A stretch of 15,669 nucleotides of DNA from Planctomycetales bacterium (GCA_025362255.1 JANYGY010000125.1:1-15669), one strand, 5' to 3'. Shown: positions 7,538 through 14,265, counted from the stretch's first letter. Notes: generated from the letters alone by a model not told the origin. Made by a program: numbers and translations.

Positions 7538-8342
7538 AGCGACCACGGATGCCTCCGTCAAGCAAGCGCCGCAGCGGCCGGTCGGGAACATTGAAATCCG
7601 GACCCAAGAGGGACAGCACCGGATGCCCGCGGGTCAGTGCGGCAGCGTCATCATCGCCCTCGCCCGCGACCCATTCGCCATGCAACCGCCAGCGCGATTC
7701 GCCGCTGCTCACGCTGGCACTCTGGTTGGGACCATGGTCATGTTCATGACTGGGATCAGGGTCGCGCACCTGGCGATAGCTTTCGCGATAGCCGCCGGTG
7801 CCGTGACTGCGGATGACCGGTTCACGCCACGACGGCGAAGCCGGTCCAGGCAGATTGAGATTCACCAATTTTCCGGCGAATTCCTTGCGTCCCAGCAATT
7901 GCTTGGCCCAGCCCGCGGCAAACGACGCGCCATCTTCGACCGTCTGGGCTTCGACCTGGCGCGACACCGCCAAGGCCGCAAAGCCGAGCACCGCGGCCTC
8001 CATCGCTGCGCCGAGGGTTCCCGAATAGAACACGCTGCGGCCCACATTCGGGCCCCGATTGATGCCGCTGACCACCAGCTCGGGCGCCATTGGGCAGAGC
8101 CGATCCAAGGCCAGCTTGGTGCAATCGGTCGGCGTGCCGTCGATCACAAAACCGAAGAATCCCGGCTCGCTGCGGCAGCTCACGGTCAACGCCCGATCGA
8201 CACTGATCGCATGCCCCATGCCCGATCGCTCATGCAGCGGCGCCACCGCCAGCACTGCGTGGCCGGTGTCGCGGCGCAGGGCGCGGTACAGGGCGCGAAA
8301 GCCCGGGGCGTCAATGCCATCGTCATTGGTGAGCAGGATCAT
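7536..8342 (-). CDS. surE: 5'/3'-nucleotidase SurE
   Basis: The protein has 268 residues, typical for SurE, a metal-dependent phosphatase that removes phosphate from nucleoside 5'- and 3'-monophosphates and is linked to stationary-phase survival. The N-terminus MILLTNDDGIDAPG carries the Asp7-Asp8 metal pair. Ser40 in PLHERSGMGHAISV and Asn95 in VSGINRGPNVG are the other expected metal and active-site positions. DGTPTDCTKLAL and YSGTLGAAMEA are further family blocks. Residues about 195-215, RDPDPSHEHDHGPNQSASV, form a polar, His-rich stretch in the usually variable C-terminal part. The ATG overlaps the upstream regulator stop as ATGA, so the start is firm. SurE is commonly next to pcm, nlpD or rpoS in proteobacteria; here it sits between a two-component pair and an ABC ATPase. 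Confidence 0.95.
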   Translation of the reverse strand: MILLTNDDGIDAPGFRALYRALRRDTGHAVLAVAPLHERSGMGHAISVDRALTVSCRSEPGFFGFVIDGTPTDCTKLALDRLCPMAPELVVSGINRGPNVGRSVFYSGTLGAAMEAAVLGFAALAVSRQVEAQTVEDGASFAAGWAKQLLGRKEFAGKLVNLNLPGPASPSWREPVIRSHGTGGYRESYRQVRDPDPSHEHDHGPNQSASVSSGESRWRLHGEWVAGEGDDDAAALTRGHPVLSLLGPDFNVPDRPLRRLLDGGIRGR

Positions 8343-9805
8343 GGCGCGGGCCGCTGAGCGGATCCGGGCGGTGATTCCGTCTCTTCTTCGCCCGGGACCT
8401 GCACCCCGTACTCGATCAGCTTGCGGTACAGCGTCTTGACCCCGATCTGCAGTTGCCGCGCGGCCTTGGATTTATTGCCCATGAAATGGCTGAGGGTCGC
8501 AAGGATCAGACGCTTTTCGACCTCATCGACGGGCAAGCCGATCAAGGCGCGAATCGCTTCATCTGCAGATGGCGCGGCATTGCTGTCGTTCGCCGACAGC
8601 CGCTCGACGTTCGGCCGGTAGTTGCCCAGCGGCGATGTAGGCCGCTCGTCAGCGGCGCCTGGGGGATCATTGGTGATGACTTTCCCCGGCGTCAGGACGT
8701 AGAGCTTTTCAATGTAGTTTTCGAGTTCGCGGACGTTGCCCGGCCAGTCCTGGCGACGCAGATGCTGAACCAGGCCATCAGCCAATTCTTTGTTCTGATT
8801 GTGCCGGCGGTTGAGGCGTTCGAGGAAAGCTCGGGCCAGCAACGTGATGTCTTCGCGACGTTCGCGCAGCGGCGGCACGGTGATGCTGACGACGTTCAGC
8901 CGGAAGTAGAGATCCATGCGAAAGCGGCTGGCCAGCACTTCGCTTTTCAGATTGCGATTAGTCGCACAGACCATCCGCACATCGGTCGCGATCGGCACGT
9001 TACCGCCAACGCGGGCGAACGATCCGTCCTGCAACACGCGTAGCAGCTTCACTTGGCTGTCGAGCGGCATTTCACCGATCTCATCAAGGAAGAGAGTCCC
9101 GGTGTCGGCGATCTCGAATTTCCCCTTCTTCAACTGCACGGCACCGGTGAATGCACCGCGCTCATGGCCGAACAGTTCGCTCTCGAGCAGATCATGGGGA
9201 ATCGCCGCCGTGTTGATTTTCACATAGGGCCGGCCGCTGCGATTCGACAGCGCGTGCACCGCGTCCGCGACCAGCTCTTTGCCGGTGCCGCTTTCGCCTT
9301 CGATCAGCACCGTGGCGTCGGTTTTCGCGACCTGGCGGATGATTGCCTTCACCGCGCGGATCGCAGCCGACGTGCCGACGATCCGGTCGAGGGCCTCTTC
9401 ATAGCCCAACTCGCGGCGTAGCGCCTTGTTCTCGCGATTGGCCGAAGCCATGCGCACCGCGCTTTCGACCGTCGCCTTGAGTCGTGACAGATCGACCGGC
9501 TTGGTCAGATAATTGAAAGCGCCCTGCTTGATCGCCGCGACCGCCGTTTCCTCGTTGCCATGGCCGGTGATCAGGATCCAGGGCAGGGGCCCATGTTTTT
9601 CGTGAGCCAGCTCCATCGTCGCCAAGCCATCGAGATTCGGCAGCTTGAGATCGCACAGCACCGCATCCATCGCCGCCGCGGTGAGCTTGGCCAACCCTTC
9701 TTCGCCGCTGCCTGCGCTGAGCACGGTGTGCCCTTCGCCTTCGAGGATGTCGGCGTAGGTCTCGCGGTTGGTCAGATTATCGTCGATTACCAGGATATTG
9801 GCCAT
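8339..9805 (-). CDS. Sigma-54-dependent response regulator, NtrC family
   Basis: The protein has 488 residues and the standard three-part layout. The receiver domain (1-120) has Asp8-Asp9, phosphoacceptor Asp52 in VLCDLKLPNLDG and Lys102 in YLTKPVD. The AAA+ domain (about 142-375) has Walker A GESGTGKE (170-177), the sigma-54-contacting GAFTGA loop (217-222) and Walker B LFLDE (238-242). A Fis-type helix-turn-helix (about 444-468, NKSKAARQLQIGVKTLYRKL) binds DNA. After phosphorylation it should form a ring and remodel RNA polymerase holding RpoN at -24/-12 promoters. The kinase gene lies 5 bases upstream in the operon and is the likely partner. I looked for a -24/-12 site ahead of both minus-strand operons and did not find a convincing one, so the targets are probably elsewhere. 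A linker of about 60 residues between AAA+ and HTH is polar and probably disordered. Confidence 0.95.
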   Translation of the reverse strand: MANILVIDDNLTNRETYADILEGEGHTVLSAGSGEEGLAKLTAAAMDAVLCDLKLPNLDGLATMELAHEKHGPLPWILITGHGNEETAVAAIKQGAFNYLTKPVDLSRLKATVESAVRMASANRENKALRRELGYEEALDRIVGTSAAIRAVKAIIRQVAKTDATVLIEGESGTGKELVADAVHALSNRSGRPYVKINTAAIPHDLLESELFGHERGAFTGAVQLKKGKFEIADTGTLFLDEIGEMPLDSQVKLLRVLQDGSFARVGGNVPIATDVRMVCATNRNLKSEVLASRFRMDLYFRLNVVSITVPPLRERREDITLLARAFLERLNRRHNQNKELADGLVQHLRRQDWPGNVRELENYIEKLYVLTPGKVITNDPPGAADERPTSPLGNYRPNVERLSANDSNAAPSADEAIRALIGLPVDEVEKRLILATLSHFMGNKSKAARQLQIGVKTLYRKLIEYGVQVPGEEETESPPGSAQRPAP

Positions 9806-9810
9806 GGGCT

Positions 9811-10656
9811 TCAGTTGATTTCGCGAGAGGGATCAGAGGTGATCGGCGAGTCCGTGTGCACCACCGCGTCTGCCGAAGGCAACGGCAGTTCGTGACGATG
9901 GCGGGCAGGTCCGAGACGGGTCGTGAATTCGATGGTGAACGAAACACCTTGGTCTTTATCACTGCTCACCGCGATCGTGCCGTGGTGCAACTCGACCAGG
10001 CGCCGGACGATCGCCAGCCCAAGACCGGTGCCGCCTTCCTTGGTCGTGGTGAACGGCTCGAACATCCGGGCCACGACTTTTTCCGGCAGCGGCGGCCCGT
10101 TGTTGGCGATCACGATCCGCGCCTGGTCGGTGGCACTGCGCGTGACGATCAGGATCCGGCGATCCAGATCGGGACGAAGCATCAAAGCTTCACGGGCGTT
10201 GGTCAGGATGTTGAGCAGCACGCTGCGCAGATGCAGCGCATCTCCGGCGACCTGCGGCAGGTACGGATCAGCGCGGAAGGTCACCTCGACGTGCGCCGCG
10301 GCGTTCAGTTCGGATTGCTCGTCGATCAGCGATTCGAGAACGCCATTGAGATCGATCGGCTGCGGATCCGGCCGGGTCGGCCGAGCGAAGGCGAGAAACG
10401 CCTGCACCACCGCCTGCAAGGTGGTGGCGCTGTCGTGGATCCGCTTGATCCGCTTTTCGGCGCGCTCGCGCTCGGCGGTGCCCGGGATGGCCGCCAGATT
10501 CTGGCTCAGCAGCAGCTCGGTATTCAACAGGATGACGCCCAGCGGATTCTTCAATTCATGGACCAGCCCACCGGCAATCCGGCCCAGATCCGCCAAGCGG
10601 TCGCGATCATCGGGAAGGGTGAAACGCAGGTCGTCCATCGCGGGTGGAGCAGTCAT
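9811..10656 (-). CDS. Soluble histidine kinase, NtrB-like catalytic core without an obvious sensor domain
   Basis: The protein has 281 residues. The phosphoacceptor is His33 in LVHELKNPLG (31-40), an H-E-L-K-N-P type H-box. The N-box is LLNILTNAREAL with Asn153, and the G2 box is GGTGLGLAIVRRL (208-220). The G1 box reads NNGPPLP where most kinases have D-x-G-x-G, so the adenine-contacting Asp is Asn185 here; this variant also occurs in other cytoplasmic kinases, so I do not take it as inactivation. Only about 25 residues precede the H-box, with no membrane segment or PAS domain, so the signal must come through a partner or a very short N-terminus. About 35 polar residues follow the ATPase domain. 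It starts 4 bases after the def stop and ends 5 bases before the response regulator, its likely phosphotransfer partner. Confidence 0.92.
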   Translation of the reverse strand: MTAPPAMDDLRFTLPDDRDRLADLGRIAGGLVHELKNPLGVILLNTELLLSQNLAAIPGTAERERAEKRIKRIHDSATTLQAVVQAFLAFARPTRPDPQPIDLNGVLESLIDEQSELNAAAHVEVTFRADPYLPQVAGDALHLRSVLLNILTNAREALMLRPDLDRRILIVTRSATDQARIVIANNGPPLPEKVVARMFEPFTTTKEGGTGLGLAIVRRLVELHHGTIAVSSDKDQGVSFTIEFTTRLGPARHRHELPLPSADAVVHTDSPITSDPSREIN

Positions 10657-10660
10657 GCGG

Positions 10661-11257
10661 TCAGCGCCGCAGGATGCTGCCGGCGCTGCCGGTGGCCTTC
10701 TTGAAGTTTTTTTCCAGTTCGCCCAGCTTGCGCCGGCACAAGGTCAGCTGGGTCGGCGTCAGGTGGTCGACGAACACGATCCCATCAAGGTGATCGAGTT
10801 CATGCTGCACCACGATGCCGAGGAAATCACCGGCATCGACATCCAGGCTCAGGCGGCGCTCGGTGCCGTATTCATCCTGGGCGACGATGTCGAACTGATT
10901 GTGCCGGTGGACCTTGGCATAGATGCCCGGAAACGACAGGCAGCCTTCTTCGAACGCCGAGATGCCGGTCGTGCGCTCGATCCGGGGATTGATCCAGATG
11001 CGCCGATCGCTGACCGAATGGTCATCGTCGTCACGTTTACGCCGCTCGTGATCGGTGACGAAGATCCGGGCCGACACCGCCACCTGCGGCGCAGCCAGAC
11101 CGACGCCTTTGTTGAGATCCATCACCTCGAACATCCGCCCGCAAAAGGTCCGCAGGGCGTCGTCGAACACCGTCACTTCAGCCGCGCGCCGCCGCAGCGC
11201 GGGGTGGGGATATTCGATCAACGACACATGAGATGGGTATGAGGCAGGCGCAGTCAT
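10661..11257 (-). CDS. def: Peptide deformylase
   Basis: The protein has 198 residues from the ATG at 11257 (MTAPASYPSHVSLIEYPHPA). It removes the formyl group from the N-terminal methionine of new proteins as they leave the ribosome. All three metal-enzyme motifs are present: GVGLAAPQV (51-59), EGCLSFPG with Cys106 (104-111) and HELDHLDG with metal ligands His152 and His156 and catalytic Glu153 (152-159). A loop of charged residues, HERRKRDDDDH at about 70-80, is longer than in E. coli Def. The frame also opens at 11437, but that start adds 60 residues unlike the family and runs into the divergent TPR gene at 11394, so it was rejected. No strong ribosome site precedes 11257. It is the first gene of a five-gene operon, 4 bases before the kinase. 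Confidence 0.95.
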   Translation of the reverse strand: MTAPASYPSHVSLIEYPHPALRRRAAEVTVFDDALRTFCGRMFEVMDLNKGVGLAAPQVAVSARIFVTDHERRKRDDDDHSVSDRRIWINPRIERTTGISAFEEGCLSFPGIYAKVHRHNQFDIVAQDEYGTERRLSLDVDAGDFLGIVVQHELDHLDGIVFVDHLTPTQLTLCRRKLGELEKNFKKATGSAGSILRR

Positions 11258-11324
11258 AAGAGTCGGGTGGATCTTGCGTGAGAAGGGGGATCGTGACACT
11301 TTCAACCCTCGTGCAACCATTGAT

Positions 11325-11360
11325 GGGTCTTTTCGACCGGATTTCGATCCGCTTTGACCC
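11325..11360. other. Nested inverted repeats in the divergent def/TPR spacer
   Basis: CGGAT-TTCG-ATCCG (11338-11351) is a perfect 5-bp stem with a TTCG tetraloop sequence, a very stable loop in RNA. Around it GGGTC (11325-11329) and GACCC (11356-11360) can pair as an outer stem. An alternative GGTC/GACC pairing (11326-11329 with 11335-11338) would compete. It lies 34 bases before the TPR start, so it could be a 5' leader structure for that gene or an operator between the divergent genes. No clear promoter hexamers were found in the 136-base spacer. Confidence 0.45.
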
Positions 11361-11393
11361 GTCGACCCCTCCTCCTGCAGTGAGTCCGACGCC

Positions 11394-12728
11394 ATGCCCG
11401 ATCTGAGCAAGCACCTTATCCGCGCCCGGCAGTCCATTGACCGCCGGCAGTACGATTACGTCTTGGAACAGATGGAAGAGTGCCTGGATCTCGATCCGGC
11501 GAACATCGAAGTCCACAAGCTGCTGCTCGAGGCCGCGCGCAAAAAAGCGAAGGAAGGCGGCAAAAGCAGCATGTTCGGCTCGCTCGCCCTGCCCACCATG
11601 TCCAGCGATCCGCACAAGCAGCTCATCGCGCAGGCCAAGCGCCTGAGCAAGAATGCCGAGCCCAAGGTCATCGCGGAACTTGCCGCCGCCGCCCAGGCGA
11701 TGTCGGTCAAGGTCAAACCGATGATCGACATCGCGATCTTTTATTATGAGGACTTCATCGCGACCGGTCTCTTCAGCGAAAAGGTGCTTTGGCAACTCGC
11801 CCAGATCTACAAGGACAAGGGTGAACTCGAACGAGCGATCAAGCTGTTGCGCGATCTCGAAAGGGCCCAGCCCCAGCACCACGAAGCCGGCCGCACGATC
11901 AAGAATCTCGAGGCGATGCGCTCGATGACCCAGCGCACCGGGGCCTCGACCGGCGATTTCAGAACCCAGCTCGCCTCCGATTCCGGGGCCCAAAAATCCG
12001 AGGCGATGAACCGGATCATCCGCACCGTCGAAGACGCCAAGGAGATCCTCGGCTACATCGAGCAGGACCTTGCGCAAAATCCCGCAGATAAGCAGTTGTG
12101 GGTCAAAAAAGGCGACATCCATCGGCGGATCAATCAGCTCGGCGAGGCCAAAGCGGCTTTCCATAAGGCCCTCGCGCTCGACGAGCACGACTTCACCCTC
12201 GCCATCCGCCTCGGCGACATCGCCATCGAAGAGCTGCGTCTAAAGGTCGAAGCCCTGTCGGCCCCCGGCCAAGACGCCGAGGCGCTGGCCGCCGCGAAGA
12301 CCGAGCGCCTGCAGCTTGAGATCAGCGAGTACCGCAAGCGCGTCGAGCGTCAGCCCACCGACATGACCCATCGCTTCAATCTCGGGACCCGGCTGATCCA
12401 AAGCGGTGACATCGATGGGGCGGCAACCGAGTTCCAGAAGACCGTTGGCGACCCGAAAGTGCGCCAAGAATCGCACCGTTATCTCGGGTTTTGCTTCGCC
12501 AAGAAGAATCTGCTTGATCTTGCTGTGCAGCAATACACTTCTTACCTCTCGCTCGCGCTGGATGACCAGTCGGACAAGGCCAAGGAGGTTCGTTACCTTC
12601 GAGGCCGCGTACTGGAAGACCAAAGCAAGCGAGATGACGCCATCAAGGACTTCGAACGTATCGTCGCAATAGATCTGAATTACAAGGATGCTGCCACCCG
12701 GCTGAGCAAGCTGCGCGGTGGAGGCTGA
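11394..12728 (+). CDS. TPR-repeat protein of unknown function
   Basis: The protein has 444 residues, no signal peptide and no membrane segment, so it is probably cytoplasmic. Helical repeats with TPR-like spacing are visible at about residues 7-40 (ending LDLDPANIEVHKLL), 128-163 (LAQIYKDKGELERAIKLLRD), 235-268 (WVKKGDIHRRINQLGEAKAA), 323-356 (FNLGTRLIQSGDIDGAATEF), 359-392 and 399-433 (GRVLEDQSKRDDAIKDFERI). A Gly/Ser/Met-rich linker, KEGGKSSMFGSLALPTM, lies at 53-69. A charged helical stretch at about 274-318 may be a coiled coil. TPRs build scaffolds that bind other proteins, and no catalytic motif is visible. It lies 101 bases upstream of rpsT on the same strand and is divergent from def. 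Being next to translation genes may be chance. I do not recognise the specific family. Confidence 0.85.
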   Translation: MPDLSKHLIRARQSIDRRQYDYVLEQMEECLDLDPANIEVHKLLLEAARKKAKEGGKSSMFGSLALPTMSSDPHKQLIAQAKRLSKNAEPKVIAELAAAAQAMSVKVKPMIDIAIFYYEDFIATGLFSEKVLWQLAQIYKDKGELERAIKLLRDLERAQPQHHEAGRTIKNLEAMRSMTQRTGASTGDFRTQLASDSGAQKSEAMNRIIRTVEDAKEILGYIEQDLAQNPADKQLWVKKGDIHRRINQLGEAKAAFHKALALDEHDFTLAIRLGDIAIEELRLKVEALSAPGQDAEALAAAKTERLQLEISEYRKRVERQPTDMTHRFNLGTRLIQSGDIDGAATEFQKTVGDPKVRQESHRYLGFCFAKKNLLDLAVQQYTSYLSLALDDQSDKAKEVRYLRGRVLEDQSKRDDAIKDFERIVAIDLNYKDAATRLSKLRGGG

Positions 12729-12751
12729 ACCCAGACCATAAAGACAACGCT

Positions 12752-12795
12752 TAAAATCAGAGCCTAAAATCAGAGCCTAAAGTCAGAGCTTAAAA
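12752..12795 (+). repeat. 13-bp tandem repeat upstream of rpsT
   Basis: Two identical copies of TAAAATCAGAGCC (12752-12764 and 12765-12777) are followed by TAAAGTCAGAGCT (12778-12790), which differs at two positions, and by a partial copy, TAAAA (12791-12795). The array lies in the noncoding gap between the TPR gene and rpsT. Each full copy starts with a hexamer (TAAAAT, TAAAAT, TAAAGT) resembling a -10 box. AAGACA (12741-12746) lies 18 bases before the second one, giving a weak candidate promoter. Confidence 0.85.
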
Positions 12796-12829
12796 GCTAG
12801 ACAAGACACATAGAGAGCCCACAGAGAAT

Positions 12830-13204
12830 ATGCCCCATACCCGCAGTGCAGCCAAGCGTCATCGTCAAAGCGAAGAACGCCGGATCCGTAACAAGGATCA
12901 GCTCACCGAGCTGAAGACCATCAAGAAGCGCATCACCCGCGCCGTTCATGATGGCCTCAAGTCCGAAGCCGAGACCCTGTATCGTGAAGTGACCAAGGCT
13001 CTTGATCAGGCTGCGGCTAAGAAAACCATCCATAAGAACGCCGCTGCGCGCACCAAGTCGCGTCTGGCCAAAGCGATCTCGGCGACGACTGCGCCAGTCG
13101 CCAAGACCGGCATCAAGCCGGCCAAGGCCGTTGCCAAGGCAGATAAGGCCGCCAAGGCCGCCGCTGCGAAACCAGCCGCTGCCAAGCCCGCGGCAAAGAA
13201 GTAA
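12830..13204 (+). CDS. rpsT: 30S ribosomal protein bS20 with Ala/Lys-rich tail
   Basis: The protein has 124 residues, against about 85-90 for most bS20. The N-terminus MPHTRSAAKRHRQSEERR and the Lys/Arg-rich helical body through about residue 85 (HKNAAARTKSRLAKAI) are typical. bS20 binds 16S rRNA early in small-subunit assembly. Residues 86-124 are an added low-complexity tail of Ala, Lys and Pro (for example KADKAAKAAAAKPAAAKPAA), probably disordered and RNA-contacting. The ATG at 12830 is preceded by a purine-rich AGAGAA rather than a strong Shine-Dalgarno. In E. coli bS20 represses its own translation; the odd repeat leader here could have a comparable role but that is only a guess. It is followed by a long spacer with hairpins and then rpsF. 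Confidence 0.96.
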   Translation: MPHTRSAAKRHRQSEERRIRNKDQLTELKTIKKRITRAVHDGLKSEAETLYREVTKALDQAAAKKTIHKNAAARTKSRLAKAISATTAPVAKTGIKPAKAVAKADKAAKAAAAKPAAAKPAAKK

Positions 13205-13212
13205 AACATCAG

Positions 13213-13240
13213 GCGACTATCCGCTTTTGCGGATAGTCGC
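13213..13240 (+). terminator. Perfect 12-bp stem with TTTT loop after rpsT (terminator or attenuator)
   Basis: GCGACTATCCGC (13213-13224) and GCGGATAGTCGC (13229-13240) are exact inverse copies separated by TTTT. The stem begins 8 bases after the rpsT stop. No T-run follows (ATGCGTTCGG), so it is not a standard intrinsic terminator. It could end or process the rpsT message, protect its 3' end, or be one state of a switch ahead of rpsF. Confidence 0.6.
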
Positions 13241-13270
13241 ATGCGTTCGGGGCTGACGCTTTCCGGCCCC

Positions 13271-13316
13271 CCGGTGCATCCCACCGGTCCACGAATCGCG
13301 ACTCCCAGAGAGTCGC
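13271..13316 (+). promoter_or_regulatory. Two hairpins in the rpsF leader
   Basis: CCGGTG-CATCC-CACCGG (13271-13287) is a perfect 6-bp stem. GCGACT-CCCAGAG-AGTCGC (13298-13316) is another perfect 6-bp stem, ending just before the rpsF ribosome site AGGAG (13319-13323). The second hairpin uses the same six-base arms as the outer part of the 13213-13240 stem, so alternative pairings are possible. In many bacteria the bS6:bS18 complex binds a leader hairpin of rpsF to limit the operon; this region is the natural place for such a site. Confidence 0.5.
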
Positions 13317-13318
13317 AC

Positions 13319-13323
13319 AGGAG
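13319..13323 (+). promoter_or_regulatory. Shine-Dalgarno of rpsF
   Basis: AGGAG lies 5 bases before the ATG at 13329. It sits 2 bases past the last leader hairpin, so folding of that hairpin could limit access to it. Confidence 0.7.
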
Positions 13324-13328
13324 CATCT

Positions 13329-13757
13329 ATGACTCAGCTCGCAACGAGCAGTCAGCTGACGCGCACTTACGAGGCCACCATCTTGGTGAAGGCTGCCTCG
13401 GCGCGGACAGATTACGACGGCACGATTGCCGCCGTTCGCCAAACCTACGAAGGCGAAGGCGCCCAGTTCATCGAAATCGAAAAGTGGGAAGAGCGCGCGA
13501 TCGCCTACCCCATCGATGGCGAGACCTCGGCTCTCTACCTCAACGCCTACTTCACGGCCGATCCCGCGATCGTCGAGCGGATCGAACGTCGTGCCCGGCT
13601 CAGTGACGCGATCATCCGTCAGCTGATCATCTCGCGCCCCGGCAAGGAGTTCGAGCGGATCAAGGATCAACGCACCAAGACCGCGGCCAACGCCGCCGCC
13701 GCCGCGATCGCCGCGGCTGCTGCAGCCGCAGCTTCCCCCGGGTCATACGACGCCTGA
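13329..13757 (+). CDS. rpsF: 30S ribosomal protein bS6 with poly-Ala tail
   Basis: The protein has 142 residues. The ferredoxin-like bS6 core spans about 12-112, with TYEATILVKA as the first strand, EIEKWEERAIAYPIDGETSA in the middle and YFTADPAIVERIERRARLSD followed by IIRQLI. bS6 forms a dimer with bS18 on the 16S rRNA platform. Residues about 119-135 are almost all Ala (AANAAAAAIAAAAAAAA), followed by SPGSYDA. The run uses mixed Ala codons, so it is not simple triplet slippage. Many bS6 proteins carry Glu-rich or Ala-rich tails. A good ribosome site, AGGAG, precedes the ATG by 5 bases. ssb follows 10 bases after the stop, and the order rpsF-ssb-rpsR-rplI is a conserved operon. Confidence 0.95.
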   Translation: MTQLATSSQLTRTYEATILVKAASARTDYDGTIAAVRQTYEGEGAQFIEIEKWEERAIAYPIDGETSALYLNAYFTADPAIVERIERRARLSDAIIRQLIISRPGKEFERIKDQRTKTAANAAAAAIAAAAAAAASPGSYDA

Positions 13758-13767
13758 TCGGTAAGCC

Positions 13768-14265
13768 ATGGCCCTCAACCTCAATCGCGTGATGCTGGCG
13801 GGTAATCTCACTCGCGACCCTCAAGTTCGCTTCTTGGCGAACGAAAAGGCGGTCGCCGAGTTTGGTCTCGCGATCAATCGGCGCTTCAAGGATGCCAACG
13901 GGCAACCCAAGGAAGAGACGACCTTCGTGGACGTCGAGACCTGGGGTCGCACGGCGGAATTGGTCGGGCAATACCTGACCAAAGGCCGGGGCTGCTTTGT
14001 CGAAGGCCGTTTGAAGCTCGATAGCTGGGATGACAAGGAATCGGGGCAAAAGCGCTCGAAGCTCCGGGTCGTCGCAGATAACGTGCAGTTCACTGATTCA
14101 AAGGGCGCTGAAATCAGAAGCGATGGCGCTCCACGCGCTGCCGCTTCAGGAGATCGCGCTGAGGGCAATGACCGCTCAGATCACGCGGACAGTGATGTCC
14201 GTCCATCTCCAGCGCGTCCAGTGGCTCCTGCTGCTGGCGCTGGGGACGACGAGCCGCCTTTTTAA
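13768..14265 (+). CDS. ssb: Single-stranded DNA-binding protein
   Basis: The protein has 165 residues. The OB-fold domain covers about 1-110, with family blocks NRVMLAGNLTRDPQVRF, AVAEFGLAINRRF, TTFVDVETWGRTAELVGQYL, GRGCFVEGRLKLDSWDD and LRVVADNVQF. Residues about 111-158 form a polar, Ala/Pro/Asp-rich linker. The tail ends DDEPPF, the acidic-hydrophobic tip that recruits replication and repair proteins. SSB coats single-stranded DNA as a tetramer during replication, recombination and repair. Its place between rpsF and rpsR is the standard arrangement in many phyla. Only a weak GGTAAG precedes the ATG, 10 bases after the rpsF stop, so re-initiation by the rpsF ribosome is likely. Confidence 0.97.
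   Translation: MALNLNRVMLAGNLTRDPQVRFLANEKAVAEFGLAINRRFKDANGQPKEETTFVDVETWGRTAELVGQYLTKGRGCFVEGRLKLDSWDDKESGQKRSKLRVVADNVQFTDSKGAEIRSDGAPRAAASGDRAEGNDRSDHADSDVRPSPARPVAPAAGAGDDEPPF

Noticed and set aside
10096..10125. Inactive kinase because of Asn in the G1 box
   Set aside because: The H-box, N-box and G2 box are intact and related cytoplasmic kinases show the same NNGPP form, so loss of activity cannot be inferred.
9923..11242. Plus-strand open frame of 439 codons
   Set aside because: It covers the histidine kinase and def genes in antisense, both of which have complete catalytic motifs. The frame is Ser/Arg-rich and looks like a shadow.
6630..11393. Sigma-54 (-24/-12) promoters for the two minus-strand operons
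   Set aside because: The TGG-containing stretches ahead of def and of the ATP-grasp gene do not have a GC at the required 10-base spacing, so no site could be supported.
11258..11437. 60-residue N-terminal extension of peptide deformylase
   Set aside because: The extension has no family similarity, runs across the divergent spacer and overlaps the start of the TPR gene. The ATG at 11257 gives a normal-length enzyme.
11178..12188. Minus-strand open frame of 336 codons across the TPR gene
   Set aside because: It runs through the divergent spacer and opposes a regular TPR protein. The high Leu/Gly/Asp content mirrors the helical repeats on the other strand.
12752..12795. CRISPR-like array
   Set aside because: The 13-bp units abut directly with no spacers and there are only three copies, so this is a simple tandem repeat.
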